From Chryseobacterium sp. POL2 (GTDB lineage: Bacteria; Bacteroidota; Bacteroidia; Flavobacteriales; Weeksellaceae), in contig NZ_CP049298.1 of NCBI RefSeq assembly GCF_011058315.1, positions 2,170,001 through 2,234,000 on the forward strand: a DNA stretch of 64,000 bases, written 5' to 3'. The position numbers were made by a program, and so were the translations under genes. The notes beneath the pieces were generated by a model. That model saw nothing but the letters and a program-made list of their open reading frames with translations. It had not been told where the DNA came from and made no database searches. This document shows, one piece after another, positions 29,002 through 38,242 of this stretch. Numbering within the stretch: position 1 is the stretch's first letter; each line of letters opens with the position of its first letter.

Positions 29002-29937
29002 TTAGAATTTAAAATTAACCTCAGAAGATTTTCCAACTTTTAAGGACACTTCAGCACCGATGATTAAAGGTCGATTATCACGAATATGACCATTCGGAAA
29101 TTTATATAAAACTGGGAAATTATAAGCTTTCAGACGATGTTCTATCAAATGTAAAGCAAAAGGATCAAAAGCTTCTTCATAAGCTTTGTTATCGGTTTCG
29201 TTGCCCATATTGGTCATTCCTCCCACGATAAGTCCATTTATTTTTTTAAATACGCCAGCCAATTCGAGGCTCATTAACATGCGGTCGAGCGCATAAAAAT
29301 TTTCTCCAATGTCTTCGATAAACAAAATTTTATCTTTAAAATCGAAAGAATATTTAGTCCCTAAAAGTGCATAAATCAACGCCAAATTTCCGCCTATTAA
29401 TTGACCTTTAGTTTTTCCTTTTTTATTGAATTTATTAGCTTCTAAAGTATAATTAAGCGATTTTCCTTTTAAGACATCAAATATCAAATCATAGCTTTCT
29501 TTGGTTACGCCAAAAGAAGAGGTTTTCAAAGTTTGTCCATGGATGCTTACAAATCCTTTTTTCATTAAAAAGCTTTGTATCACCGTATTATCAGAATAAC
29601 CTATGTACCATTTCGGATTTTTTTTGAAACGATTAAGTTGAAGATGTTCTACAAGATGTTGACATCCATAACCGCCGCGGGTTGCCCAGATGGCTTTGAT
29701 ATCAGGATCGTTGAAAGCCCAATTAAGATCGTCGATACGTTGTTTTTCGGTACCGGCATAAGTGTATCCATCTTGGTGATTTTTAAGTGTGTTTTTCCCT
29801 AAAACAGGTTGATAGCCTTTGGAAATTATAAGATCCAATGTGGATTGCAATTGTTCTTTCTCGACCGAACCAGCTGGCGAGATTATGGCAATTTTATCTC
29901 CTTTTTTTAAACTTTTAGGAAAAATAATTGATTTCAT
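29002..29937 (-). CDS. LD-carboxypeptidase (S66 family)
   Basis: A murein tetrapeptide LD-carboxypeptidase-type serine peptidase that trims recycled peptidoglycan peptides. The 311 residues show the S66 pattern: GDKIAIISPAGS at the N-terminus, ATRGGYGCQHLVEHL, the nucleophile serine in YIGYSDNTV near residue 112, and the glutamate/histidine relay in LFIEDIGENFYALDRML and GHIRDNRPLIIG. No signal peptide. Start overlaps the stop of the upstream LysE-type gene by one base (TAATG). Confidence 0.88.
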   Translation of the reverse strand: MKSIIFPKSLKKGDKIAIISPAGSVEKEQLQSTLDLIISKGYQPVLGKNTLKNHQDGYTYAGTEKQRIDDLNWAFNDPDIKAIWATRGGYGCQHLVEHLQLNRFKKNPKWYIGYSDNTVIQSFLMKKGFVSIHGQTLKTSSFGVTKESYDLIFDVLKGKSLNYTLEANKFNKKGKTKGQLIGGNLALIYALLGTKYSFDFKDKILFIEDIGENFYALDRMLMSLELAGVFKKINGLIVGGMTNMGNETDNKAYEEAFDPFALHLIEHRLKAYNFPVLYKFPNGHIRDNRPLIIGAEVSLKVGKSSEVNFKF

Positions 29938-30620
29938 TATTTGCTTTTGTATTTGGCTTCCGTTTTTTCGGCTTCTTCCAATTTTTTATCAAATTGATTA
30001 AATTTTTTAAAACTTTGTAAGAATATAAAGAAACTGAAAATTACTAAAATAACGCCAACACCTTTTCGGATGGCATTTGCTACTTTTTCTGTTAACCTAT
30101 CATGGAACTGTTTTGCGAGAAAAATTTTAGCCAAATCTATTCCCAAATAAGTTAAAATTACAATGCTAATATACAGGATAAAACGGTCAGTATCAGGATA
30201 TTGATTACGAACCGAAACAACAGTTACCAACCAAAACAGAATGACACCAACATTTAGTAAATTTAATAAAAACCCATTAGCAAAGGTTTTTAAATAGTTA
30301 CGACCTATGAGTTTCTCTTCACCTCTGATGTGCATTTTGGTTCTAGAAACAACCATAATACATCCATAAATAAATATCAAAAGTGCGGAGACTCGATAAA
30401 AGGAGGGATGTTTATCAATAAGTTCTACCAAGTCTGCGCTGGCATAATAAGCCGCAACAATACAGAGTAAATCTGCTGTAATAACTCCAAAATCTAATGC
30501 CAATGCATGTCTAGGTCCTCGCGAAAAACTCGTTTCTATTAATAGAAAAAAGATAGGCCCGATAAAGACCAAACTTAGCATTAATCCTAGTAAAATTGCA
30601 TATAAAATAAGTTCTAACAT
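29937..30620 (-). CDS. LysE family translocator
   Basis: A 227-residue membrane protein with about six hydrophobic helices. The N-terminal LGLMLSLVFIGPIFFLLIETSFSRG matches the LysE/RhtB signature (GPxxxxxxxxxxxxG). A further conserved stretch is FANGFLLNLLNVGVILFWLVTV. Family members export amino acids or similar small molecules; substrate unknown. The C-terminal tail is charged (LEEAEKTEAKYKSK). Confidence 0.83.
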   Translation of the reverse strand: MLELILYAILLGLMLSLVFIGPIFFLLIETSFSRGPRHALALDFGVITADLLCIVAAYYASADLVELIDKHPSFYRVSALLIFIYGCIMVVSRTKMHIRGEEKLIGRNYLKTFANGFLLNLLNVGVILFWLVTVVSVRNQYPDTDRFILYISIVILTYLGIDLAKIFLAKQFHDRLTEKVANAIRKGVGVILVIFSFFIFLQSFKKFNQFDKKLEEAEKTEAKYKSK

Positions 30621-30643
30621 AGCTTATAGTATCTTGCAAAGAA

Positions 30644-30695
30644 AAAGAATTTTTAATAAACCTTAGATTAAATTAAGCTTTACTAAAAATTCTTT
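30644..30695 (-). terminator. Probable terminator after rnr
   Basis: A perfect 12-bp inverted repeat (30644-30655 and 30684-30695, AAAGAATTTTTA/TAAAAATTCTTT), followed on the minus strand by a T-rich stretch. The 28-base loop is long. Confidence 0.45.
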
Positions 30696-30704
30696 ATTTT
30701 AGAT

Positions 30705-32852
30705 CTAGTTGATAATCTTGAAATCCAACTGTTTAGCTAACAAATTAGCTTTCATGACTTTTATCTTAACTTGGTCACCCAACTGGTAAGTGTTGCCAGT
30801 TCTTCGACCCACTATAGCATAATTTTTTGCGTCAAAACTATAGGAATCGTCGATTAGATCGCGAAGTTTTATCATACCTTCGGCACCATTTTCTGGAATT
30901 TCTACCCAGAATCCAAAATCCGAAACTCCGGAAATAACACCATTGAAATATTCTCCAACATGTTTCTCCATAAATTTGACCTGCATATACTTGATAGAAT
31001 CTCTTTCGGCATCAGCTGCAAGACGCTCCATCGCGCTACAATGTTTCGCTTTTTCTTCGACTTCATGGACATCAACAGACTTTCCCCCATCTAGATAATG
31101 TTGCAATAATCTGTGTGCAATAACATCTGGATAACGTCTAATAGGCGATGTAAAATGCGAATAATACTCGAAGCCTAAACCATAATGTCCAAGACTTTCT
31201 GTGGTGTATTTAGCTTTGCTCATGCTTCGCATGGCTAAGGTTTCTATCATATTTTCTTCCGCTTTACCTTTAACTTCTTGCAGAAGTTTGTTCATAGATT
31301 GGGTAGTGGTTTTTGCATTTGCTAAATTCATTTTGTACCCAAAACTACCAACAAAATCGCGTAGCGCATTTAGTTTTGTTGGATCTGGATCTTCGTGAAC
31401 ACGATAAATAAAGGTATTATGAGAAGCTTCATTTCTTTTATTTAAAGAAATAAATTCGGACACTTTTCTATTGGCAAGTAGCATAAATTCTTCTATCAAA
31501 TGATTAGAATCTTTGCTAATTTTAAAATAAACACCTATTGGATTGCCTTCAGAATCAAGGTTAAATCTTACTTCACTTCTGTCAAAAGTAATTGCTCCGT
31601 TATCAATTCTTTCATCACGAAGAATTTTTGCTAATTCATCAAGTTTATTAATTTCTACTTGATAATCGCCTTCTTTGGTTTCGATACGCTCTTGCGCTTC
31701 TTCATAAGTGAATCGTCTATCGGAATGCGTCACGGTACGACCAAACCATTGTTTTTTAACTTTCGCATTGTCATCCATTTCGAAAACGGCAGAAAAGGTA
31801 TATTTATCTTCATTCGGGCGAAGAGAACAAACACCGTTACTCAGCACTTCGGGTAACATTGGCACAACACGATCTACCAAATAGACAGAGGTAGCACGGT
31901 CGTAAGCTTCGTCATCCAACAAAGTTCCGGGGCGTACATAATGTGATACGTCGGCAATATGAACGCCAATTTGCCAATTTCCATTTTCTAATTTTTGAAT
32001 CGATAATGCATCATCAAAATCTTTTGCATCTTTCGGATCAATCGTAAATGTGCAGATATCGCGCATATCCCAACGTTTTGCAACTTCTTCTGGGCGTATA
32101 CTGGTGTCAATCTCATCGGCTTCTTTTTCAACTTCTGGCGGAAAATTGTAAGGCAAACCATATTCAGCCAATATCGCATGAATTTCGGTTTCGTGTTCTC
32201 CTGGTTTTCCTAAAACCTGAATAATTTCGCCTTCCGGATTTTTGCTTCCGGCATCCCATTTAATCATTTTAACGATGACTTTATCACCGTCTTTAGCTTC
32301 ATTAGCTTTATTTTTTGGAATAAACATATCGGTATTCATATTCTTTTTATCAAAGACTACGAATCCAAAATCCTTATGAGGAATATCCTGGAAAGTTCCT
32401 ACAAAAGTATCTTTGGCTCTTTCTAAAACATTGATAACAGAACCTTCTAATTTTTTTCCTTTAAAATGATAAGTTACAATGAGAACTTTATCACCTTGCA
32501 AAGCGTCTTTTACATTTTTTTGATGAATAAAAATATCATCTTCCAAACCATCAACTTTGACGTAAGCATTTCCGGATTGGTTAAAGTCTATAATACCTGT
32601 TAAAGTACCATCAATCTTGAGGTTGATAATATATTTCCCTTTTTCTACTTCTTTTATTTTTTCACTTGCCAATAAGCGATGTAAAGCCTGAATGACTAAT
32701 TCGCGTTGTCTTGGATTTTTATAATCAATACCATTTGCAATCTGTATATAATTATAAATTTTGTTGGTATTTTCATTCATAAAACGAAGAATAATTCTTC
32801 CCAATTCGAGAAGTTTCTGATCGTTTTTAAGACTTGTATTTCTTTTTTTCAT
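30705..32852 (-). CDS. rnr: Ribonuclease R
   Basis: A 3'-5' exoribonuclease that degrades structured RNA. The 715 residues run: N-terminal winged-helix region, two cold-shock domains (DGTLTGIIDFNQSGNAYVKV; TFVGTFQDIPHKDFGFVV), the RNB catalytic domain (DPKDAKDFDDALSI with the metal-binding aspartates; GVHIADVSHYVRPGT; DRVVPMLPEVLSNGVCSL; HFTSPIRRYPDVIAHR), and a C-terminal S1 domain (GVISGVSDFGFWVEI). Length and order match the family. Confidence 0.95.
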   Translation of the reverse strand: MKKRNTSLKNDQKLLELGRIILRFMNENTNKIYNYIQIANGIDYKNPRQRELVIQALHRLLASEKIKEVEKGKYIINLKIDGTLTGIIDFNQSGNAYVKVDGLEDDIFIHQKNVKDALQGDKVLIVTYHFKGKKLEGSVINVLERAKDTFVGTFQDIPHKDFGFVVFDKKNMNTDMFIPKNKANEAKDGDKVIVKMIKWDAGSKNPEGEIIQVLGKPGEHETEIHAILAEYGLPYNFPPEVEKEADEIDTSIRPEEVAKRWDMRDICTFTIDPKDAKDFDDALSIQKLENGNWQIGVHIADVSHYVRPGTLLDDEAYDRATSVYLVDRVVPMLPEVLSNGVCSLRPNEDKYTFSAVFEMDDNAKVKKQWFGRTVTHSDRRFTYEEAQERIETKEGDYQVEINKLDELAKILRDERIDNGAITFDRSEVRFNLDSEGNPIGVYFKISKDSNHLIEEFMLLANRKVSEFISLNKRNEASHNTFIYRVHEDPDPTKLNALRDFVGSFGYKMNLANAKTTTQSMNKLLQEVKGKAEENMIETLAMRSMSKAKYTTESLGHYGLGFEYYSHFTSPIRRYPDVIAHRLLQHYLDGGKSVDVHEVEEKAKHCSAMERLAADAERDSIKYMQVKFMEKHVGEYFNGVISGVSDFGFWVEIPENGAEGMIKLRDLIDDSYSFDAKNYAIVGRRTGNTYQLGDQVKIKVMKANLLAKQLDFKIIN

Positions 32853-32906
32853 AGGTTTAAAAATTAATAAACCTTAATATTTATGGTAAATACTAAGGTT
32901 TTTCTA

Positions 32907-33338
32907 TTAAGAGCAAGCTATTTTGCTAACTCTGTTCTGGTGTCGTCCTCCTTCGAAATCTGTTGTGAGAAATTTGTCAACAATATCGAAAGCGAGTTCC
33001 TTAGCAATAAATCTAGCTGGTAAGGCTAGCATATTGGCATTATTGTGTTGTCTTGATAGCGAGGCTAATTCTGGCATCCAACATAGCGCACAACGGATTT
33101 GCTGATGTTTGTTTGCTGTAATCTGTACGCCTTGACCGCTACCACAAATAAGAATACCGAATTCGGTTTCTCCACTTTCTACAGAAGAAGCCGCTGGGTG
33201 TACAAAATCTGGATAATCTACACTGTCAGCAGAAAATGTACCGAAATCTTTTATTTCGTATCGATCGGCAAGGTAATTTTTTATCAACTCTTTATATTCA
33301 AAACCTGCGTGATCGGCTGCGATAGCTATTTTTTTCAT
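32907..33338 (-). CDS. rpiB: Ribose-5-phosphate isomerase B
   Basis: Interconverts ribose-5-phosphate and ribulose-5-phosphate. The 143 residues contain IAIAADHAGFEYKELI at the start, the DSVDYPDFVHPAASSVESGE motif with the active-site aspartate/histidine region, GILICGSGQGVQITANKHQQIRCALCW (anion hole and active-site cysteine region), and RHNNANMLALPARFI. It lies immediately left of the large AT-rich intergenic region. Confidence 0.93.
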   Translation of the reverse strand: MKKIAIAADHAGFEYKELIKNYLADRYEIKDFGTFSADSVDYPDFVHPAASSVESGETEFGILICGSGQGVQITANKHQQIRCALCWMPELASLSRQHNNANMLALPARFIAKELAFDIVDKFLTTDFEGGRHQNRVSKIACS

Positions 33339-33467
33339 GATGTACTTTTTTAAGATTAGATTTGTACAAATTTAAGATTATTCTAGTTACGGATAATTGT
33401 ATTTAATAAAGAATAGAAGAATTAAAGATTATAAATTAATACTTTGTTAATATCTCTAGACAAAACC

Positions 33468-33476
33468 TGTGGATAA
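33468..33476 (-). other. DnaA box
   Basis: TGTGGATAA, the reverse complement of the consensus TTATCCACA, exact match. Confidence 0.6.
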
Positions 33477-33657
33477 AGCGGAAAAGTCTTGTGGAAAACT
33501 CGTTTCAAAATGTGCTTTATACTTTCAAGTTTTATTTGTATTGCACAATTAAGTTCAAAAAACAATCTTCATTTTAAAAAAACTTTTTGCAGGCTCATCC
33601 TTGCATTTTCCCCATAAAAGATTTCAGATTTTAATAAAATTAAGATTTATTGACAAT

Positions 33658-33666
33658 TGTGGATAA
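33658..33666 (-). other. DnaA box
   Basis: TGTGGATAA, exact match, in an AT-rich context (TTATTGACAAT on its left). Confidence 0.6.
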
Positions 33667-33893
33667 GTGATATAATTAATTGAAAATCAATATTAATATT
33701 TGTTAACAGAATATGAATTGAGTTTAAATTAAATGTTATCAAAAAAATCAATTTTATTTTTCCACAAAACTCACAACTACAATATACAGTAACAATATTT
33801 CTTTTTTATAAAATTAAAAATATAGAATAGTAAATGTTGTAACGATGTGGAATCTTTTATGCCGAAAGTTCTTTTTTTGAATCAGAGAAATCT

Positions 33894-33901
33894 TAAATTT
33901 G
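33894..33901 (+). promoter_or_regulatory. Possible -7 promoter element of pgk
   Basis: TAAATTTG fits TAnnTTTG, 60 bases before the ATG. An upstream TTTG is only 14 bases away, so the -33 box is uncertain. Confidence 0.35.
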
Positions 33902-33961
33902 TAATCGTTGAAACTAGTCTTTCAAATATTAAACCAAAAAGAAATAATTTAATAAATACGA

Positions 33962-35152
33962 ATGAAAACAATTAGAGATTTCGATTTCAATGGCAAAAAA
34001 GCCTTGGTACGTGTAGATTTTAATGTTCCGCAAGATGACCATCTTAATGTAACAGACAATACAAGAATTGTAGCAGTTAAGCCAACTGTAGACAAAATAT
34101 TAGCGGATGGCGGTTCTGTTATTTTGATGACACACCTAGGTCGCCCAAAAGGAGAAGTTAACGAGAAATATTCTTTGAAACATATTGTATCAGAAGTTTC
34201 TAAAGTGCTAGGTAAAGAGGTAAAGTTTGTAGATGAATCTATTGGCGAAAAAGCAGAAGCAGCTGCAAAAGCCTTGCAACCAGGAGAAATTTTGTTATTA
34301 GAAAATCTAAGATTCCATAGCGAAGAAGAAAAAGGAGACGAGGCATTTGCAGAACAATTATCAAAATTGGCAGATGCTTATGTTAATGATGCCTTTGGCA
34401 CAGCACATAGAGCACATGCTTCTACGGCAGTAATAGCTAAATTTTTTCACTCAACTAAATTTTTCGGCTTGTTAATGGCGAAAGAATTAGAGGCAATTGA
34501 TAAAGTTCTTAAATCTGGACAAAAACCAATAACAGCAATTCTTGGAGGATCAAAAGTTTCAACAAAAATTACAATAATAGAAAATATTTTACCAGCAATT
34601 GACAATCTTATCATTGGAGGCGGAATGGCATTTACTTTCATTAAAGCTTTAGGTGGAAATATCGGAAACTCTCTTGTAGAAGATGATAAGCTACAACTGG
34701 CTTTAGAAATTTTGGAAAAAGCAAAACAAAATAAAGTGGACGTATATCTCCCTAGTGATGTTGTGATTGCAGATGCTTTTAATAACGATGCCAATACAGA
34801 AATTGTAAATGTCCATGACATTCCGGAAGGATGGATGGGGCTGGACGCAGGACCAGAATCTCGCTCCAAAATTAACGATGTTATTTTGAATTCACGTACA
34901 ATTCTTTGGAATGGACCAATTGGTGTTTTTGAAATGTCAAAATTTGCTGCTGGAACTATAGCTTTAGGTGATAGTATTGAAGAAGCTACAAAACTTGGTG
35001 CTTTCTCATTAGTTGGCGGTGGCGATAGTGTTGCTTTTGTTAAACAATTTGGTTATGCTGACAAAGTAAGTTATGTATCGACTGGAGGAGGTGCGATGTT
35101 AGAAAGTCTGGAAGGTCTTGAACTTCCTGGTGTAGCAGCAATCAATAATTAA
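33962..35152 (+). CDS. pgk: Phosphoglycerate kinase
   Basis: Glycolytic enzyme transferring phosphate between 1,3-bisphosphoglycerate and ADP. The 396 residues show the N-terminal signature [53 protein letters not shown] (substrate arginine/histidine), and the C-terminal nucleotide-binding [20 protein letters not shown] and [15 protein letters not shown]. Full length. It is flanked on the left by the candidate origin and on the right by a terminator. Confidence 0.97.
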   Translation: MKTIRDFDFNGKKALVRVDFNVPQDDHLNVTDNTRIVAVKPTVDKILADGGSVILMTHLGRPKGEVNEKYSLKHIVSEVSKVLGKEVKFVDESIGEKAEAAAKALQPGEILLLENLRFHSEEEKGDEAFAEQLSKLADAYVNDAFGTAHRAHASTAVIAKFFHSTKFFGLLMAKELEAIDKVLKSGQKPITAILGGSKVSTKITIIENILPAIDNLIIGGGMAFTFIKALGGNIGNSLVEDDKLQLALEILEKAKQNKVDVYLPSDVVIADAFNNDANTEIVNVHDIPEGWMGLDAGPESRSKINDVILNSRTILWNGPIGVFEMSKFAAGTIALGDSIEEATKLGAFSLVGGGDSVAFVKQFGYADKVSYVSTGGGAMLESLEGLELPGVAAINN

Positions 35153-35170
35153 ATATTAAGTTTCAAAAAT

Positions 35171-35200
35171 AAAAACCGACAAAATGTTGTCGGTTTTTTT
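35171..35200 (+). terminator. Terminator after pgk
   Basis: Stem AAAAACCGACAA/TTGTCGGTTTTT with a 4-base loop, followed by T residues. Confidence 0.9.
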
Positions 35201-35365
35201 ATGTCTTAGATTTTACAAATGTCTTGATAAATTTTTTATTCGATTCTCAAGGACTTAGTTTAATTTTATTTTTTTATTCTAAATTTTAAAAATAATAGGT
35301 TTTCCACAAAAAAATAACAATTTGTCCGAAAATTGACTTTCATAAATGGTTTAAAAATCCATTTT

Positions 35366-36193
35366 CTAATTTTTTCTAATAATATATATCAAACTTGAAA
35401 ATTCGCACGAAAAAGATGCCTTTATGTTAGAAATTGCTCCACGAATTGTTGCTTTGAGCCAAAAAAGCTTAGAATTTTTATATTTTTCGCTCAACATTGA
35501 AATATAAAACGAATCGAGTAGGAGCGGTTTTATTTTTAGAAGATCCCATTTTTTATTTTCAGAAATTAAATTTTCCATTCCATTTTTTGAAAAATGATAA
35601 ATGTGTCTCGGTACATCATAAGCGGCCCAATATTCTTTATAATATTTAGCATCGTAAGAAGTAGGATTGGGAACAGCAATTATTAATTTACCTTTCGCTT
35701 TCAATTTTTGATAAAATAAAGAAAGCATTTCTTCTTGATTTTCCACGTGCTCGAAAACATGCCAAAGTGTTATTGCATCAAAAGATTCATCTTCTACTTC
35801 ATCAAGATTTGAAATTATCTTCGTTTTTGAAGTTTTAGATTTAGCAGCATTTCTTGCATCTTGATTGGGCTCAAATCCAAAAGTTTCAAAATCATTTTCG
35901 ATATATTTTAAAAATTCTCCTGCGCCGCAACCATAATCCAATATTTTTATTTTCGAATTATTATTTGCATAAGTTTTTATGATATTTTTCTTGTAAGAAA
36001 GATTAAATCCTTGCAGAAATTTATATAATTTCTCTTTAGCACTTCCAGAATCTTGATGGTGCGAAATATAGTCTTTGCTTTCATAATATTTTGAAAGATT
36101 CGCCGGAATAGGGTAGGTTTTCCAAACCCCTTTGGTTTTAGTTTCTTCTAATTCAAAAATTTCTTGGCTTAGAAAATGATCTTTTATTTTCAT
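35366..36193 (-). CDS. Class I SAM-dependent methyltransferase
   Basis: A 275-residue protein with a Methyltransf_23-type domain. Motif I (SAM-binding) is ILDYGCGAGEFLKYI, followed by TFGFEPNQDA and the acidic motif SFDAITLWHVFEHVENQEEML. PNPTSYDAKYYKEYW near residue 180 is typical of enzymes acting on carbohydrate or lipid precursors. Substrate unknown. The gene starts just left of the DnaA/parS intergenic region. Confidence 0.85.
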   Translation of the reverse strand: MKIKDHFLSQEIFELEETKTKGVWKTYPIPANLSKYYESKDYISHHQDSGSAKEKLYKFLQGFNLSYKKNIIKTYANNNSKIKILDYGCGAGEFLKYIENDFETFGFEPNQDARNAAKSKTSKTKIISNLDEVEDESFDAITLWHVFEHVENQEEMLSLFYQKLKAKGKLIIAVPNPTSYDAKYYKEYWAAYDVPRHIYHFSKNGMENLISENKKWDLLKIKPLLLDSFYISMLSEKYKNSKLFWLKATIRGAISNIKASFSCEFSSLIYIIRKN

Positions 36194-36236
36194 TTGATGA
36201 TATTAATTTTAATGCTTTAAAAAAATGGAATTGTAG

Positions 36237-36245
36237 TTATCCACA
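36237..36245 (+). other. DnaA box
   Basis: TTATCCACA, exact match, 42 bases left of a parS site. Confidence 0.6.
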
Positions 36246-36286
36246 ATTCCACAATTTAATAATTAAGTCTAATTTTTAGCTTTTAT

Positions 36287-36308
36287 AAATGTTTCACGTG
36301 AAACATTT
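36287..36308. other. parS chromosome-partition site
   Basis: A perfect 22-bp palindrome whose core TGTTTCACGTGAAACA (36290-36305) equals the widely conserved ParB-binding parS consensus. It lies between the methyltransferase start and the mnmG stop, bracketed by two DnaA boxes. Confidence 0.93.
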
Positions 36309-36314
36309 AACAAG

Positions 36315-36323
36315 TTATCCACA
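36315..36323 (+). other. DnaA box
   Basis: TTATCCACA, exact match, immediately right of the parS site and just past the mnmG stop codon. Confidence 0.6.
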
Positions 36324-36325
36324 AA

Positions 36326-38188
36326 TTATCTTCCTAAATATACTAACAAGACGTTGATATCAGCTGGAGAAACACCACTAATTCTTCCTGCTTGTGCAAT
36401 AGTTTTGGGTTTTATTTTTCCTAGTTTTTGTTTGGCTTCAGCAGATAGACTTGAAATTTTACTAAAATCAAATTCTTCAGGTATTTTGATATTTTCTAAT
36501 CTGTTAAGTTTAGATACATTTTCTTTTTCCTTTTCGATATAACCTTTGTATTTAATATTAATTTCAGCCTGCTCTCTTACTTCATCATTATATTGGCTTG
36601 CGAACTCTTTTATGGCTGGGATTTCTTCTAATTTTTCTAAAGACATATTAGGTCTCGTCAGGATTTGTGCTGCTCTGTATGCTTGATCAACCGGACTAGA
36701 ATTGATGCTTTCTAAAATAGGATTTATAATGCCGGGTTTTAAAGAAGTTTCTCTCAAAAAGCTCTCAAGTTCTTGACTTTTAGCGATTTTATCATTAACT
36801 TTTCTTAAACGCTCTTCTTTTGCTAAGCCAATATTATAAGATTTTTCTGTTAAACGAATATCGGCATTATCCTGACGAAGTAGAAGTCTGTATTCTGCCC
36901 TAGAAGTAAACATTCTATAAGGTTCTTCGGTTCCTTTTGTGATAAGATCGTCAATAAGAACTCCTATGTAAGCTTCATCTCTACTTAAGGTGAATTCTGG
37001 CTTATCTTGTACTTTAAGCGATGCATTAATACCAGCAATTAAACCTTGTCCTGCGGCTTCTTCGTAACCTGTTGTTCCGTTGATTTGACCTGCGAAATAT
37101 AGGTTTTGGATAAGCTTTGTTTCTAAAGTGTGATAAAGTTGGGTAGGGGGGAAGTAGTCGTATTCGATTGCATAACCCGGACGGAAAACTTTTACATTTT
37201 CAAAACCAGGAATAAGTTTCATTGCTTTAATTTGTACATCTTCTGGAAGTGAAGAACTGAAGCCATTAACATAGATTTCTACGGTATTCCAGCCTTCTGG
37301 TTCAACAAAAAGTTGATGTCTTGTACGTTCTGCAAAACGATTAATTTTATCCTCGATACTTGGGCAATATCTTGGTCCTAAACTTTGTATGGTTCCGTTA
37401 AACATCGGACTTCTATCGAATCCAGAACGTAAAACATTATGAACTTCTTCGTTGGTATATACGATGTAGCAACTGCGTTGTTCTGTAAGTTTTGGCGTAT
37501 CCAGATAAGAGAATTTTTTTGGATTTTCGTCACCAGCTTGTTCTTCCATTTTAGAATAGTCAAGACTTCTTCCATCAACACGTGGTGGAGTTCCTGTTTT
37601 CATTCTTCCGGCTTCAAAACCTAAAGAAACGAGTTGTTCAGTTATGCCAAAAGCTCTGGGTTCTCCCATTCTCCCACCACCTAATTGTTTTTCGCCAACA
37701 TGAATTAAACCATTTAAGAAGGTTCCGTTGGTTAGTACAACGGCTTTTCCATGAATCTCTATTCCAAGAGAGGTTATAACTCCAACAGCTTTATTATCTT
37801 CGATAATTAAGCTTTTAACCATGTCTTGAAAGAAATCTAAGTTTGGTGTATTTTCTAAAGCTATACGCCATTCTTGAGCGAATAACATTCTATCATTTTG
37901 GGTTCTCGGAGACCACATTGCTGGACCTTTTGAAAGGTTAAGCATTTTGAATTGGATAGCGGATTTATCAGAAATTATACCAGAATAACCACCCATGGCG
38001 TCAATTTCCCTTACGATTTGTCCTTTTGCAATTCCTCCCATTGCAGGGTTACAACTCATTTGTCCAATGGTTTGCATATTCATGGTGCACAAAAGAGTTT
38101 TTGAACCCATATTAGCTGCGGCCGCGGCTGCTTCGCAACCTGCATGACCTGCACCTACGACGATAACGTCATATATTTCTGAAATCAT
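36326..38188 (-). CDS. mnmG: tRNA uridine-5-carboxymethylaminomethyl modification enzyme MnmG (GidA)
   Basis: FAD enzyme that, with MnmE, installs cmnm5 on the wobble uridine of several tRNAs. The 620 residues begin with the Rossmann motif VIVVGAGHAGCEAAAAAA. Later motifs are CNPAMGGIAKGQIVREIDAMGG, LGGGRMGEPRAFGIT, FAGQINGTTGYEEAAGQGL and PYRMFTSRAEYRLLLRQDNAD. The C-terminal helical domain ends RISGVSPADINVLLVYL. Full length. mnmG/gidA is often close to oriC in bacteria, and here parS sites lie on both sides. Confidence 0.97.
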   Translation of the reverse strand: MISEIYDVIVVGAGHAGCEAAAAAANMGSKTLLCTMNMQTIGQMSCNPAMGGIAKGQIVREIDAMGGYSGIISDKSAIQFKMLNLSKGPAMWSPRTQNDRMLFAQEWRIALENTPNLDFFQDMVKSLIIEDNKAVGVITSLGIEIHGKAVVLTNGTFLNGLIHVGEKQLGGGRMGEPRAFGITEQLVSLGFEAGRMKTGTPPRVDGRSLDYSKMEEQAGDENPKKFSYLDTPKLTEQRSCYIVYTNEEVHNVLRSGFDRSPMFNGTIQSLGPRYCPSIEDKINRFAERTRHQLFVEPEGWNTVEIYVNGFSSSLPEDVQIKAMKLIPGFENVKVFRPGYAIEYDYFPPTQLYHTLETKLIQNLYFAGQINGTTGYEEAAGQGLIAGINASLKVQDKPEFTLSRDEAYIGVLIDDLITKGTEEPYRMFTSRAEYRLLLRQDNADIRLTEKSYNIGLAKEERLRKVNDKIAKSQELESFLRETSLKPGIINPILESINSSPVDQAYRAAQILTRPNMSLEKLEEIPAIKEFASQYNDEVREQAEINIKYKGYIEKEKENVSKLNRLENIKIPEEFDFSKISSLSAEAKQKLGKIKPKTIAQAGRISGVSPADINVLLVYLGR

Positions 38189-38214
38189 TTTTTATTCAGT
38201 TTATAAAAAAAAAC

Positions 38215-38238
38215 AAAATGTTTCACGTGAAACATTTT
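38215..38238. other. parS chromosome-partition site
   Basis: A perfect 24-bp palindrome with the core TGTTTCACGTGAAACA (38219-38234), identical to the site at 36290. It lies between the mnmG start and the ybeY stop. Confidence 0.93.
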
Positions 38239-38242
38239 TAAA

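Larger units (their letters stand above)
33339..33961. other. Candidate chromosomal replication origin (oriC)
   Basis: A 623-bp gene-free, very AT-rich stretch between rpiB and pgk. It holds two perfect DnaA boxes (TGTGGATAA at 33468 and 33658) and two with one mismatch (TGTGGAAAA at 33490-33498; TTTTCCACA at 33758-33766), separated by A/T tracts that could unwind. Two parS sites and two more perfect DnaA boxes lie 2.3-4.3 kb to the right. The combination is what is expected near oriC. Whether this gap or the 36.2-kb gap is the actual start site is not decidable by eye. Confidence 0.45.
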
